Shown: positions 25,578 to 34,305, numbered from the stretch's first letter. The stretch is 59,159 nucleotides of DNA from Pseudomonas sp. BN102 (GCF_029871245.1 NZ_SSON01000031.1:1-59159); one strand, 5' to 3'. Numbers and translations: made by a program. The notes: generated by a model from the sequence alone, not told the origin.

Positions 25578-26975
25578 ATGAAAGCGATGACCCTGAGGCA
25601 AACAGCCCTGCTGGTGCTCGTTTGCATATCTGTGAGCCGCCTGGCCTTCGCTGACGGCTTGGATGACAGCATTACCCAGGCGTACTTCAACGACATTCTC
25701 AAGGAGTGCGAGGACCAACTCAGCGAGTGGCGGCGGTTGTGGCGCATCGAGATCGGGCTGGCCGTCTTTATCCTGGTCCTTGGCGCCATATCCGCTGCGA
25801 TTCAGAACTTCAACTTTCAGTCGGTGAAAGTGATAACCGTTGTTTGCGGGGTTCTGATCAGCATCACGACCGGAATCGTCAGCCTGGCTGGTCTGGACAA
25901 TCACCGCTCGTTGAGCAAGTCGATAGAGAGCGTGGAGTACATCGTTCTGAACATGAAGCGGAAGGTGAAGGACTATGGAATGTTCAAGGCGGAAGACAAG
26001 CAGGTTCCCTTGAATGAGTTCTATGCCCTTTATGCGAAGTTCAAGAAGATCCAGGATCCCGACCTGGCACAGGTTGTCGATCGTCGCGGACTGGGGGTGA
26101 TCGGCCTGGCCTACGCAGCAGACGACGTGCCGACCTGGGTCGGGTCGATTCCCGAGGACAGTCGCAACCTTTATTTCGTTGGGGTCGCCGATGGTCCCGA
26201 CTTGCGGGACGCCCAGGACAACGCGAAGAAAAATGCCATCCACAGCGCCAGCCGGTTCCTCGCCGGGGCCCTGAACTCCAGCAACGATCAGCTCGATTCG
26301 GTCCGGCTTGCCACGGACCTCTCGGCTTCCGCTGAAGTCGTCGACAGCCATGTGATCCTAGATGAGCAGAGCGGAATCTACAGGTATTACAGCCTGCTTC
26401 GCGTGAACAAGTCGCTTGCCGAGGCAGGTACCAGGCTGTTTGCCACCCAGCGCGGAATCAGCGCGCCGCAGGGCGCGATACAGGCCATTGCCGACTCCCA
26501 GCGCAAGCGCGATGACTATTCGTCCAGGCAGCTTGTGCAATACGAGGCGCTGCTGGACAAGACGAGCAGCATGCTGAGCCCGGAGGAGTATCGGGAGTTC
26601 GCCGAAGCGCGCCAGTTGCGGAGGGCCGAGGGCAACAACGAGAAGGCCATTGCCATGCTCAAGGGCGTGCTCGAGAAGAAGCCAGGCTTCTATCTGGGTT
26701 GGTACAACATCGCATTGGCCTACTCCGCAGCCGGAAACAGTGCCGATGCCCGCAGCGCATACGATAAAGCGGTAGCCCTGGAGCCGACGCAGCCCCTGAG
26801 GGATGGCACCGTCTACAACTCCTACGGCCATTTCCTCCTGAAACAACGGCAATTCTGTGACGCCCAGACGAAGTTCGAGAAGGCTGTTGCCCTGGACCCG
26901 CAGAATCCAAAGGCACTCAACAACCTGGCCTTGGCCAAGCGCAAATTGCAGGAGTCGGGCACTGGCTGCAATTGA
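25578..26975 (+). CDS. Membrane protein with LPP20-like and TPR regions
   Basis: A 465-residue protein. A signal peptide (about 1-25) is followed by two transmembrane helices (about 59-75 and 85-103) and a cytoplasmic or periplasmic linker. An LPP20-like segment (LYFVGVADGPDLRDAQDNA, about 185-203) precedes helices. C-terminal TPR repeats follow from about 345 (YLGWYNIALAYSAAGN, AQTKFEKAVALDP). GGAAAGGAG gives a strong RBS. Base composition is visibly less GC-rich in the first half than in its neighbours. It closes the chitosanase/lipase cluster. It could be a scaffold or a protective partner for these enzymes, but nothing proves this. Confidence 0.7.
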   Translation: MKAMTLRQTALLVLVCISVSRLAFADGLDDSITQAYFNDILKECEDQLSEWRRLWRIEIGLAVFILVLGAISAAIQNFNFQSVKVITVVCGVLISITTGIVSLAGLDNHRSLSKSIESVEYIVLNMKRKVKDYGMFKAEDKQVPLNEFYALYAKFKKIQDPDLAQVVDRRGLGVIGLAYAADDVPTWVGSIPEDSRNLYFVGVADGPDLRDAQDNAKKNAIHSASRFLAGALNSSNDQLDSVRLATDLSASAEVVDSHVILDEQSGIYRYYSLLRVNKSLAEAGTRLFATQRGISAPQGAIQAIADSQRKRDDYSSRQLVQYEALLDKTSSMLSPEEYREFAEARQLRRAEGNNEKAIAMLKGVLEKKPGFYLGWYNIALAYSAAGNSADARSAYDKAVALEPTQPLRDGTVYNSYGHFLLKQRQFCDAQTKFEKAVALDPQNPKALNNLALAKRKLQESGTGCN

Positions 26976-27105
26976 CGGACGGTAAGGCGGGCGGCGGCAG
27001 CGACGGCTCGATGGGGATCTGCGGCTGTCGTTGCCCCAGGCAAAAACCGGGGGCGTTCAAGCGTGTCTTGCTACCCATACCCCAGGACGCGCAGCTTCGC
27101 GGCGA

Positions 27106-28020
27106 TCACTCCCTGGCCCCTGCTTTCAACCGCTCCCGGCAGAAATCCACGAACAGCTGCGCCGGCTTGGTCAACTGGCCGCGCTTCAGGCGCGCCGCCA
27201 CCAGCCCTGAAGTGGCCACGGGCTCGGTGATGTCCAGGGTCACCACTTTCTTGCCGTCGTAGGTGCACTCGGAATGGGGGCGGGTGACGAGCAGGGAGAA
27301 GCCGAAGCCCTGGCCGACCATGCCGCGCACCATCTCGATCGACGGCGAGCTGAAGACAATGTTGGGCGTCAGGCCGAGTTCGTGGAACAGGCTGACGAAG
27401 TAGGTGCGGCTCGGCTGCACATCGAGCAGGATCATCGGCTCCAGGCAGAGGTCGCGCAGCGAAACCTGGGTCTGGCTGGCGAAGCGGTGGTTTTCCGGCA
27501 GCAGTGCGTAAGGCTTCTGCGGCGGCATCAGCGGCTCGGTCGCTATCGTGCTGTCCAGGTCGTGGTCGTAGAGGAAGGCCAGGTCGAAGGTGCCGGCGGT
27601 GAGGCCCTGCACCAGTTCCTGCTGTTCGCCGTCGCGGATGCGGATGTCCACCCCCGGATACTGCTCGCGAAAGCCCGCGATCAGTTGCGGCAGGTAGAGC
27701 GGGGCGACGGTTTCGAAGCAGCCGATGTCGATCTGCCCGGCGACTATGTCGTTGTCGGCCAGGGCGTTCTGTTCGAACTCGCGGGCCACCCGCAGCAGTT
27801 CCTGGGCCTTCTGGTAGAAGCGCGTGCCGCTGGGCGTCAGGGACACGCCCTGGGCGTGGTGGCGGATGAACAGCTGCACGCCGAAGCTTTCCTCCAGGCC
27901 CTTGATGGCGGTAGAGATGGACGGTTGGGCGATGTACAGCTTGCGCGAGGCTTCGGCCACGCTGCCGGCCTCTACCGTCGTCACGAAGTACTTGAGTTGT
28001 CGCAAGGTATAGGTAGCCAC
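27106..28020 (-). CDS. LysR-family regulator of the adjacent catabolic cluster
   Basis: A 304-residue LysR regulator. The HTH occupies about 3-62 (TLRQLKYFVTTVEAGSVAEA, AQPSISTAIKGLE), and the effector domain starts near 90. I chose GTG 28020 because AGAGG lies five bases upstream; GTG 28026 is too close to it. It is divergent from the aldehyde dehydrogenase gene. The 196-base gap contains a block repeated upstream of the aminotransferase gene, so this regulator probably controls both. Confidence 0.87.
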   Translation of the reverse strand: MATYTLRQLKYFVTTVEAGSVAEASRKLYIAQPSISTAIKGLEESFGVQLFIRHHAQGVSLTPSGTRFYQKAQELLRVAREFEQNALADNDIVAGQIDIGCFETVAPLYLPQLIAGFREQYPGVDIRIRDGEQQELVQGLTAGTFDLAFLYDHDLDSTIATEPLMPPQKPYALLPENHRFASQTQVSLRDLCLEPMILLDVQPSRTYFVSLFHELGLTPNIVFSSPSIEMVRGMVGQGFGFSLLVTRPHSECTYDGKKVVTLDITEPVATSGLVAARLKRGQLTKPAQLFVDFCRERLKAGARE

Positions 28021-28132
28021 GGGCACCTCTGTTTTTCGGCCGCGGGCGCTTGCGCGGGCGGCTGGTTCTTCTCGTCGTCGTGGGTCGCACCTTACCCCAG
28101 GGAGGGCGTGCCGGGCCCGGCGAGCTGCCGAG

Positions 28133-28179
28133 TTTTTTCATATGACTCGAGCATATTTTTAATAATTTTCCTCTGCCGG
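28133..28179 (+). promoter_or_regulatory. Conserved promoter block, copy 1 (aldehyde dehydrogenase)
   Basis: A run of T's, then CATATGACTCGAGCATAT (an imperfect dyad around CTCGAG), an AT-rich stretch with TAATAATTTT, and CTCTGCCGG. A near copy is at 32631-32675. It stands out as AT-rich in GC-rich DNA, and ends about 38 bases before ATG 28217. Confidence 0.7.
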
Positions 28180-28216
28180 ACTCTGGCGCACCATCTGCCT
28201 CGACCCGAAAAACAAC

Positions 28217-29740
28217 ATGACCGCGCAGACGGTCGACTGGGAGTGCAGCGTGTTCGATCTCGGCTATTGGCAGCAGAAGGCTGCCCGGCAAGCATTCAAC
28301 GACAAGGCACTGATCGGTGGCCGCCAGGTCGCCGCCGCCTCCGGCGAAACCTTCGATTCCATCAACCCGGCCACCAACCAGCTGCTGGCCCGTGTCGCCG
28401 CCTGCGGCGAGGCTGAGGTGGACCTGGCCGTGCGCACTGCGCGCCGCGCCTTCAACGAAGGCCCCTGGGCGCGCATGGCGCCGGTGGAGCGCAAGAAGGT
28501 GCTGCTGCGCCTCGCCGAGCTGATGCTGGCCCACCGCGAAGAACTGGCCCTGCTGGACTCGCTGAACATGGGCAAGCCGGTGATGGATGCGTACAACATC
28601 GACGCGCCCGGCGCCGCCCATGTGTTCGCCTGGTACGGCGAGGCGCTGGACAAGCTCTATGACCAGGTGGCGCCGACCGCGCCGAATGCCCTGGCCACCA
28701 TCACCCGCGAGGCCCTGGGCGTGATCGCCGCTGTGGTGCCCTGGAACTTCCCCCTCGATATGGCCGCCTGGAAGCTGGCGCCTGCGCTCGCCGCCGGCAA
28801 CAGCGTGGTGCTCAAGCCCGCCGAGCAATCGCCGTTCTCCGCCCTGCGCCTGGCCGAGCTGGCCTTGGAGGCCGGCCTGCCGGAAGGCGTGCTGAACGTG
28901 GTGCCGGGCCTGGGCGAAAGCGCCGGCAAGGCCCTGGGCCTGCACCCGGACGTGGATTGCCTGGTGTTCACCGGCTCCACCCAGGTGGGCAAGTACTTCA
29001 TGCAGTACTCGGCCCAGTCCAACCTCAAGCAGGTCTGGCTGGAGTGCGGCGGCAAGAGCCCGAACCTGGTGTTCGCGGACTGCCAGGACCTGGATCTGGC
29101 CGCCGAGAAGGCTGCCTTCGGCATCTTCTTCAACCAGGGCGAAGTCTGCTCGGCCAACTCGCGCCTCTATGTGCAGCGTTCGATCCAGGACGAGTTCATC
29201 GAGCGCCTGGTGGCCAAGGCCCGCGACTGGATGCCCGGCGACCCGCTCGACCCGGCCAGCCGTGCCGGCGCCATAGTCGATGCCGGGCAGACCGCGCGGA
29301 TCATGGCCTTCATCGAGCAGGCGCAAGGGGAGGGCGCCCGCCTGCTGGGCGGTGGTCGCCGCCTGAGCTTCAACGGCTCCAGCAACTTCATCGAGCCCAC
29401 CCTGTTCACCGATGTCGGCAGCGACATGCAGCTGGCGCGGGAGGAAGTGTTCGGCCCGGTACTGGCCATCAGCGCCTTCGACACGGAAGAAGAGGCCATC
29501 CGCCTGGCCAACGACAGCGTCTACGGCCTGGCCGCCTCGGTGTGGAGCGATGACCTCAACCGCGCCCACCGCGTCGCCCGCGCGCTCAAGGCGGGGACGG
29601 TTTCAGTGAACACGGTGGACGCCCTGGACGTCGCCGTGCCCTTCGGCGGCGGCAAGCAGTCCGGCTTCGGCCGCGACCTCTCGCTGCATTCCTTCGAGAA
29701 GTACAGCCAGTTGAAGACCACCTGGTTCCAGCTGCGCTGA
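28217..29740 (+). CDS. Aldehyde dehydrogenase, PuuC/KauB-like
   Basis: A 507-residue NAD(P)-dependent aldehyde dehydrogenase. PWNFPLDMAAWKLAPAL and GSTQVGKYF form the cofactor region, Glu276 is in WLECGGKSPN, and the catalytic Cys311 is in NQGEVCSANSR. It resembles enzymes that oxidise gamma-glutamyl-aminobutyraldehyde or other amino-aldehydes from polyamine breakdown. With the aminotransferase at 32728 it would complete an amine to acid route. ATG 28217 has no RBS and lies one base after AAAAACAA (a Crc-like motif, 28208-28215); GTG 28250 with GGGAG upstream is an alternative start. Confidence 0.87.
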   Translation: MTAQTVDWECSVFDLGYWQQKAARQAFNDKALIGGRQVAAASGETFDSINPATNQLLARVAACGEAEVDLAVRTARRAFNEGPWARMAPVERKKVLLRLAELMLAHREELALLDSLNMGKPVMDAYNIDAPGAAHVFAWYGEALDKLYDQVAPTAPNALATITREALGVIAAVVPWNFPLDMAAWKLAPALAAGNSVVLKPAEQSPFSALRLAELALEAGLPEGVLNVVPGLGESAGKALGLHPDVDCLVFTGSTQVGKYFMQYSAQSNLKQVWLECGGKSPNLVFADCQDLDLAAEKAAFGIFFNQGEVCSANSRLYVQRSIQDEFIERLVAKARDWMPGDPLDPASRAGAIVDAGQTARIMAFIEQAQGEGARLLGGGRRLSFNGSSNFIEPTLFTDVGSDMQLAREEVFGPVLAISAFDTEEEAIRLANDSVYGLAASVWSDDLNRAHRVARALKAGTVSVNTVDALDVAVPFGGGKQSGFGRDLSLHSFEKYSQLKTTWFQLR

Positions 29741-29817
29741 GTTCCTCGGTCGCCATGACGACCCGGCCGCATGCCCCTGCAGCGCGCGGCCGCCCATAAC
29801 GAGAAACACCTTCCTGT

Positions 29818-29833
29818 CGCGTGGTGCCACGCG
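29818..29833. promoter_or_regulatory. 16-base palindrome upstream of binding-protein gene
   Basis: CGCGTGG-TG-CCACGCG lies 73 bases before the binding-protein start. The loop is too small for a hairpin, so an operator is more likely than a terminator. No cognate regulator is evident. Confidence 0.35.
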
Positions 29834-29905
29834 CGGGTTCACGGCTTCCTGGCCACAACTGCCTCAGCAACTGACCACAACCGAAAAAGTAGTGAGGGAG
29901 TCTCC

Positions 29906-30961
29906 ATGTTCAAGTCCTTGCACCCGTACGTCCGTGTCACCCTCGGTCTTGCCCTGCTGGCTGGCGCCAGCGCTCCGGCCCTGGCCCAGTCCGATAGCCT
30001 CACGGTTATTTCCTTCGGCGGCGCCACCAAGGCCGCGCAGGATGCGGCCTATTTCAAACCCTTCGAACAGAGTGGCGCCGGCAAGGTCGTGGCCGGCGAG
30101 TACAACGGCGAGCTGTCCAAGGTCAAAGCCATGGTCGATATCGGCCAGGTGACCTGGGACGTTGTGGAGGTGGAAAGCCCCGAACTCCTGCGCGGCTGCG
30201 AGGAGGGCTTGTTCGAACGGATGGACCCGGCCCTTCTCGGCGAGTCCGCCAGCTACATGCCTGGCACCGTCAGCGAGTGCGGCGTGGCCAGCTACGTCTG
30301 GTCCATGGTGCTGGCCTACAACGCCGACAAGCTGGCCAGTGCGCCCAGCTCCTGGGCGGACTTCTGGGACGTCTCGCGCTTCCCCGGCAAGCGCGGCCTG
30401 CGCAAGGGCGCCAAGTACACCCTGGAAGCCGCGCTGCTGGCCGACGGGGTCAAGCGTGAAGACCTCTACAAGGTGCTGGAAACCCCGGACGGCGTGACCC
30501 GCGCCTTCCGCAAACTGGACGAGATCAAGCCGCATATCCAGTGGTGGGAAGCAGGCGCCCAGCCGCCGCAGTGGCTGGTGGCCGGCGACGTGGTGATGTC
30601 CGCCGCCTACAACGGCCGCATCGCCGCCGCACAGAAGGAGGGCTCCAAGCTCGCCATCGTCTGGAACGGCAACCTGTACGACCCGGACCACTGGGCCATC
30701 GTCCGCGGCAGCCCGAACAAGGCCCTGGCCGAGCGCTTCATCGCTTTCGCCAGCCAGGCCGAGACGCAGAAGAACTTCTCCAGCCAGATCCCCTACGGCC
30801 CGGTGCACAAAGACGCCCTGAGCGCCTTGCCCGCCGCCACCCAGGCGCAACTGCCCACCGCGCCGGCCAACCTGGCCGAGGCGCAACTGGTCAGCGCCGA
30901 GTTCTGGGTCAACCACGGCGAGGAGCTGGAGGAGCGCTTCAACGCCTGGGCTGCGCGCTGA
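29906..30961 (+). CDS. Periplasmic solute-binding protein, PotD/PotF-like
   Basis: A 351-residue extracellular solute-binding protein. It has a signal peptide with cleavage after APALA, the N-terminal strand LTVISFGGATKAAQDAA, then WDVVEVESPELLRGC and a late WWEAGAQPPQWLVAG, as in polyamine-type binders. GAGGGAG gives a good RBS at ATG 29906. No ABC permease or ATPase gene is adjacent; an APC permease follows instead. It may feed a distant ABC transporter. The ligand is presumably the amine handled by the cluster. Confidence 0.85.
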   Translation: MFKSLHPYVRVTLGLALLAGASAPALAQSDSLTVISFGGATKAAQDAAYFKPFEQSGAGKVVAGEYNGELSKVKAMVDIGQVTWDVVEVESPELLRGCEEGLFERMDPALLGESASYMPGTVSECGVASYVWSMVLAYNADKLASAPSSWADFWDVSRFPGKRGLRKGAKYTLEAALLADGVKREDLYKVLETPDGVTRAFRKLDEIKPHIQWWEAGAQPPQWLVAGDVVMSAAYNGRIAAAQKEGSKLAIVWNGNLYDPDHWAIVRGSPNKALAERFIAFASQAETQKNFSSQIPYGPVHKDALSALPAATQAQLPTAPANLAEAQLVSAEFWVNHGEELEERFNAWAAR

Positions 30962-31107
30962 AATTTGCGCCCCGCAGGCGCCGGCGCATACGGCGACCGA
31001 GTGGGGCGTGACTGGCGAGGCCGGCCCCTGTCGTGCCTCGCACTACCAAGCCCACCGGCAACCACGGCCGGACGGGCGCATAACAAGTACAAGATCGGGA
31101 GAGTGTC

Positions 31108-32529
31108 ATGAGTGCAAGTGTGTCCATTCCTGCCCAGGGGCAGGTGGAAGAGGGCGGTTTCCGCCGGGTGCTGGGTCTGGGGGCGCTGCTGTCGGTGGCG
31201 ATCGGCCTGGTGGTGTCCCAGGGGGTGATGGTGCTGATGCTGCAGGGCGCCGGTTTCTCCGGCCTGGGTTTCATTGTGCCGCTGGGGCTGGCCTACCTGC
31301 TGGCCCTGAGTTACGCGTTCTCCTTCTCCGAACTGTCGCTGATGATTCCCCGCGCTGGCGGCCTCTCCAGCTACACGGAAGTCGCCCTGGGCCACTTCCC
31401 GGCCATCCTGGCGACCTTCTCCGGCTACGTGGTGGTGGCGATGTTCGCCCTGTCAGCCGAGCTGCTGCTGCTCGATCTGATCGTCGGCAAGGTGTACCCG
31501 GGCGTGTTCCCGCCCTTCAGCATCGCCTTCGGCGTGCTCGGCCTGTTCACCGTGCTCAACCTGATGGGCATCGACATCTTCGCCAAGCTGCAGACCGCGC
31601 TGGCGGTGGTGATGGTGTTTGTGCTGCTGCTGATCGGCCTGGCTGCCATTTTCGAGGGCGCGCCGACGGAAACCGCCAGCACCGTGCTGCGCGGCGACTG
31701 GAACCCGATGGGCGCCGGGGTGCTGACCCTCACCGCGCTGGCCGTATGGGGCTTCGTCGGCGCCGAGTTCGTCTGCCCGCTGGTGGAGGAAACCAAGCGG
31801 CCGGAGCGCAACATCCCGCGCTCGATGATCATCGGCCTCACGGTGATCTTCATCACCATCGGCCTCTACTGCCTGGGCGCGCTGTTCATGGTGCCGCGCG
31901 AAGCCCTGACCACCGACGCGCTGCCGCACTACCTGTTCGCCACCACCGTGTTCGGCAAGGCCGGCGAGCTGTTCCTGGTGATCGCCTCCGTCACCGCCAC
32001 CTTCAGCACCCTGAACTCCTCGCTGGCGGCCATCCCGCGCATGCTCTATGGCATGGCGCAGAACGGCCAGGCCTTCCCGGTGTTCAAGCGCCTCAGCCCG
32101 CGCGCCCGTACGCCCTGGGTGTCGGTGCTGTTCGTGGCGGCCATCACCGGCCTGCCGATCCTGGTGCTCGGGCAGGACTCCGCGTCCATCAGCCTGTTGC
32201 TGCTGGCCGCCGCCCTGGCCTGGCTGCTGGCCTACATCATCGTCCACCTGGATGTGATCGCCCTGCGCCGCCGCTACCCGGCCATTGCCCGACCGTTCAA
32301 GACACCGTTCTATCCGCTGCCGCAGCTCTTCGGCATCGCCGGCATGTTCTACGCCATCTGGTACGCCTCTCCGAGCCCGGACATGACCGGCAAGATCTTC
32401 GGCATCGCCGGCGTGGTGCTGGGGCTGGTGTCGCTGATCGCGGTGGTCTGGATCAAGCTCGTGATGCGCAAGGACCTGTTCCGCCCCGAACCCCTGGAGC
32501 GCGTCGCCGGCGAGCCGGCTGACCGCTGA
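31108..32529 (+). CDS. APC-family amino acid/polyamine permease
   Basis: A 473-residue inner-membrane transporter with about twelve helices. The first helix region LGALLSVAIGLVVSQGVM replaces the usual G-(S/A)-G-I motif, then FSELSLMIPRAGGLSSYTEV and EFVCPLVEETKRPERNIPRS mark the APC superfamily. GGGAGAG lies before ATG 31108. It sits between a binding protein and an aminotransferase of an amine catabolic cluster. A perfect 16-bp terminator follows. Confidence 0.87.
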   Translation: MSASVSIPAQGQVEEGGFRRVLGLGALLSVAIGLVVSQGVMVLMLQGAGFSGLGFIVPLGLAYLLALSYAFSFSELSLMIPRAGGLSSYTEVALGHFPAILATFSGYVVVAMFALSAELLLLDLIVGKVYPGVFPPFSIAFGVLGLFTVLNLMGIDIFAKLQTALAVVMVFVLLLIGLAAIFEGAPTETASTVLRGDWNPMGAGVLTLTALAVWGFVGAEFVCPLVEETKRPERNIPRSMIIGLTVIFITIGLYCLGALFMVPREALTTDALPHYLFATTVFGKAGELFLVIASVTATFSTLNSSLAAIPRMLYGMAQNGQAFPVFKRLSPRARTPWVSVLFVAAITGLPILVLGQDSASISLLLLAAALAWLLAYIIVHLDVIALRRRYPAIARPFKTPFYPLPQLFGIAGMFYAIWYASPSPDMTGKIFGIAGVVLGLVSLIAVVWIKLVMRKDLFRPEPLERVAGEPADR

Positions 32530-32580
32530 TCGATTCGTCCGGGGTGCGCCACGCCCCGATCTCACCCGGCCTCTTGCCGG

Positions 32581-32635
32581 GCCCTGCCCGCCGCGCACCG
32601 TGCGCCGGGACGCGCGGCGGGCAGGGCAGCTTTTT
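32581..32635 (+). terminator. Rho-independent terminator after the APC permease
   Basis: GCCCTGCCCGCCGCGC pairs perfectly with GCGCGGCGGGCAGGGC (16 bp) around a 15-base loop and is followed by AGCTTTTT. The T-run is shared with the start of the next promoter block. Confidence 0.9.
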
Positions 32636-32675
32636 CGTATAGCTCGAAGACATATTTAGTATTTTCTCTGCCCGG
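32631..32675 (+). promoter_or_regulatory. Conserved promoter block, copy 2 (aminotransferase)
   Basis: TTTTTCGTAT, then CTCGA, CATATTT, an AGTATTTTC stretch and CTCTGCCCGG align with the block at 28133-28179 with few changes and a 2-base shift. It ends about 52 bases before ATG 32728. Shared control by the LysR at 27106 is the simplest reading. Confidence 0.7.
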
Positions 32676-32727
32676 CGGCTTCGGCCAGCATCGGTGCAAC
32701 AGAAAACGGGACGAGGAGACCCCATCG

Positions 32728-34110
32728 ATGAACGCTCAATTCAAGGCCCAACGCGAAACCCGTGACTACCAGGCCGCGGATGCGGCCCACCACATCCACG
32801 CCTTCCTCGACCAGAAGGCGCTGAACGCCGAAGGGCCTCGGGTGATCGTCGGCGGCGAGCGCCTCCACCTCTGGGACAACGACGGCAAGCGCTACCTCGA
32901 CGGCATGTCCGGCCTCTGGTGCACCAACCTCGGCTACGGCCGCAAGGACCTCACCGCCGCCGCCACCCAGCAGCTGGAGCAGTTGCCGTACTACAACATG
33001 TTCTTCCACACCACCCACCCGGCGGTGGTGGAACTGTCCGAACTGCTCTTCAGCCTGCTGCCGGGCCACTACAGCCACGCCATCTACACCAACTCCGGCT
33101 CCGAGGCCAACGAGGTGCTGATCCGCACCGTGCGCCGCTATTGGCAGATCCTCGGCAAGCCGCAGAAGAAGATCATGATCGGCCGCTGGAACGGCTACCA
33201 CGGCTCCACCCTCGGCGCCACGGCGCTGGGCGGCATGAAGTTCATGCATGAGATGGGCGGCATGCTGCCGGATATCGCCCACATCGACGAACCCTATTAC
33301 TTCGCCAACGGCGGCGACCTGACACCCGAGGAGTTCGGCCTGCGCGCAGCCCGCCAGTTGGAGGAGCGGATTCTCGAACTGGGCGCGGACAACGTCGCCG
33401 CCTTCGTCGCCGAACCCTTCCAGGGCGCCGGCGGCATGATCTTCCCGCCGGAGACCTACTGGCCCGAAATCCAGCGCATCTGCCGCAAGTACGACGTGCT
33501 GCTGTGCGCCGACGAAGTCATCGGCGGCTTCGGCCGCACCGGCGAGTGGTTCGCCCACCAGTACTTCGGCTTCGAGCCGGACACCCTGTCCATCGCCAAG
33601 GGCCTGACCTCCGGCTACATCCCCATGGGCGGGCTGGTGCTGAGCAAGCGCATGGCCGAGGTGCTGGTGGAGCAGGGTGGCGTGTTCGCCCACGGCCTGA
33701 CCTACTCCGGCCACCCGGTGGCGGCGGCGGTGGCCATCGCCAACCTCAAGGCGCTGCGCGACGAAGGCGTGGTCAGCCAGGTGAAGAACGACACCGGCCC
33801 CTACCTGCAGCAGTGCCTGCGCGAGGTGTTCGGCAACCATCCGCTGGTGGGCGATATCCAGGGCACCGGCCTGGTCGCCGCGCTGCAGTTCGCCGAAGAC
33901 AAGGCCACCCGAAAGCGCTTCGCCAATGAGAACGACATCGCCTGGCGCTGCCGCACCATTGGCTTCGAGGAGGGCCTGATCATCCGTTCCACCCTCGGCC
34001 GCATGATCATGGCGCCGGCCCTGGTGGCCACCCGCGCCGAGCTCGACGAGCTGGTGGCCAAGACCAAGACCGCGGTGGATCGCACCGCACAGGAGCTGGG
34101 GCTGCTTTAA
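32728..34110 (+). CDS. Class III omega-aminotransferase, SpuC-like
   Basis: A 460-residue PLP enzyme with GMSGLWCTNLGYG near 55, SGSEANE for phosphate binding, YHGSTLG, ADEVIGGFGRTG, and the PLP lysine in LSIAKGLTSG at Lys291. It closely resembles putrescine or beta-alanine:pyruvate aminotransferases of pseudomonads. With the aldehyde dehydrogenase it would convert an amine to an amino-aldehyde and then to the acid. GAGGAG precedes the start. The promoter block upstream is shared with the aldehyde dehydrogenase. Confidence 0.9.
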   Translation: MNAQFKAQRETRDYQAADAAHHIHAFLDQKALNAEGPRVIVGGERLHLWDNDGKRYLDGMSGLWCTNLGYGRKDLTAAATQQLEQLPYYNMFFHTTHPAVVELSELLFSLLPGHYSHAIYTNSGSEANEVLIRTVRRYWQILGKPQKKIMIGRWNGYHGSTLGATALGGMKFMHEMGGMLPDIAHIDEPYYFANGGDLTPEEFGLRAARQLEERILELGADNVAAFVAEPFQGAGGMIFPPETYWPEIQRICRKYDVLLCADEVIGGFGRTGEWFAHQYFGFEPDTLSIAKGLTSGYIPMGGLVLSKRMAEVLVEQGGVFAHGLTYSGHPVAAAVAIANLKALRDEGVVSQVKNDTGPYLQQCLREVFGNHPLVGDIQGTGLVAALQFAEDKATRKRFANENDIAWRCRTIGFEEGLIIRSTLGRMIMAPALVATRAELDELVAKTKTAVDRTAQELGLL

Positions 34111-34119
34111 GCCTCGCTA

Positions 34120-34150
34120 CGGGCTGCCGGCTACCAGGGCCGGCAGCCCG
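34120..34150 (+). terminator. Strong hairpin after the aminotransferase
   Basis: CGGGCTGCCGGC and GCCGGCAGCCCG form a perfect 12-bp stem with a 7-base loop, nine bases after the stop. There is no T-run; it probably works with the next hairpin. Confidence 0.75.
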
Positions 34151-34176
34151 CTCACCACAGCTGCAAGGCAGTTTTA

Positions 34177-34213
34177 CGGCGCCCGGGATTGCTGCCCGCG
34201 CGCCGATTTTTTT
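34177..34213 (+). terminator. Rho-independent terminator of the aminotransferase
   Basis: CGGCGC-C-CGGG pairs with CCCG-C-GCGCCG (one C-C mismatch) around ATTGCTG, followed by A and T7. Confidence 0.9.
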
Positions 34214-34260
34214 GTTGGCACAAGGGTGAGCGTCGTTGCGGCCCGGTTCGCGTTCTGCCT

Positions 34261-34300
34261 GTGGGGGCGATTTCGATCGCGAAGGGCTGCGCAGCAGCCC
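34261..34300. repeat. Partial GTGGGGGCGATTT repeat
   Basis: One outer arm (GTGGGGGCGATTTCGATCGC) and the internal GGGCTGC-GCA-GCAGCCC palindrome are present. The second outer arm is missing, and the SDR stop begins at 34308. It looks like a truncated copy of the element at 13749. Confidence 0.65.
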
Positions 34301-34305
34301 GCGTC

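Noticed and set aside
29818-29833. Terminator after the aldehyde dehydrogenase
   Set aside because: The palindrome would leave a two-base loop and has no T-run, so it is listed as a possible operator instead.
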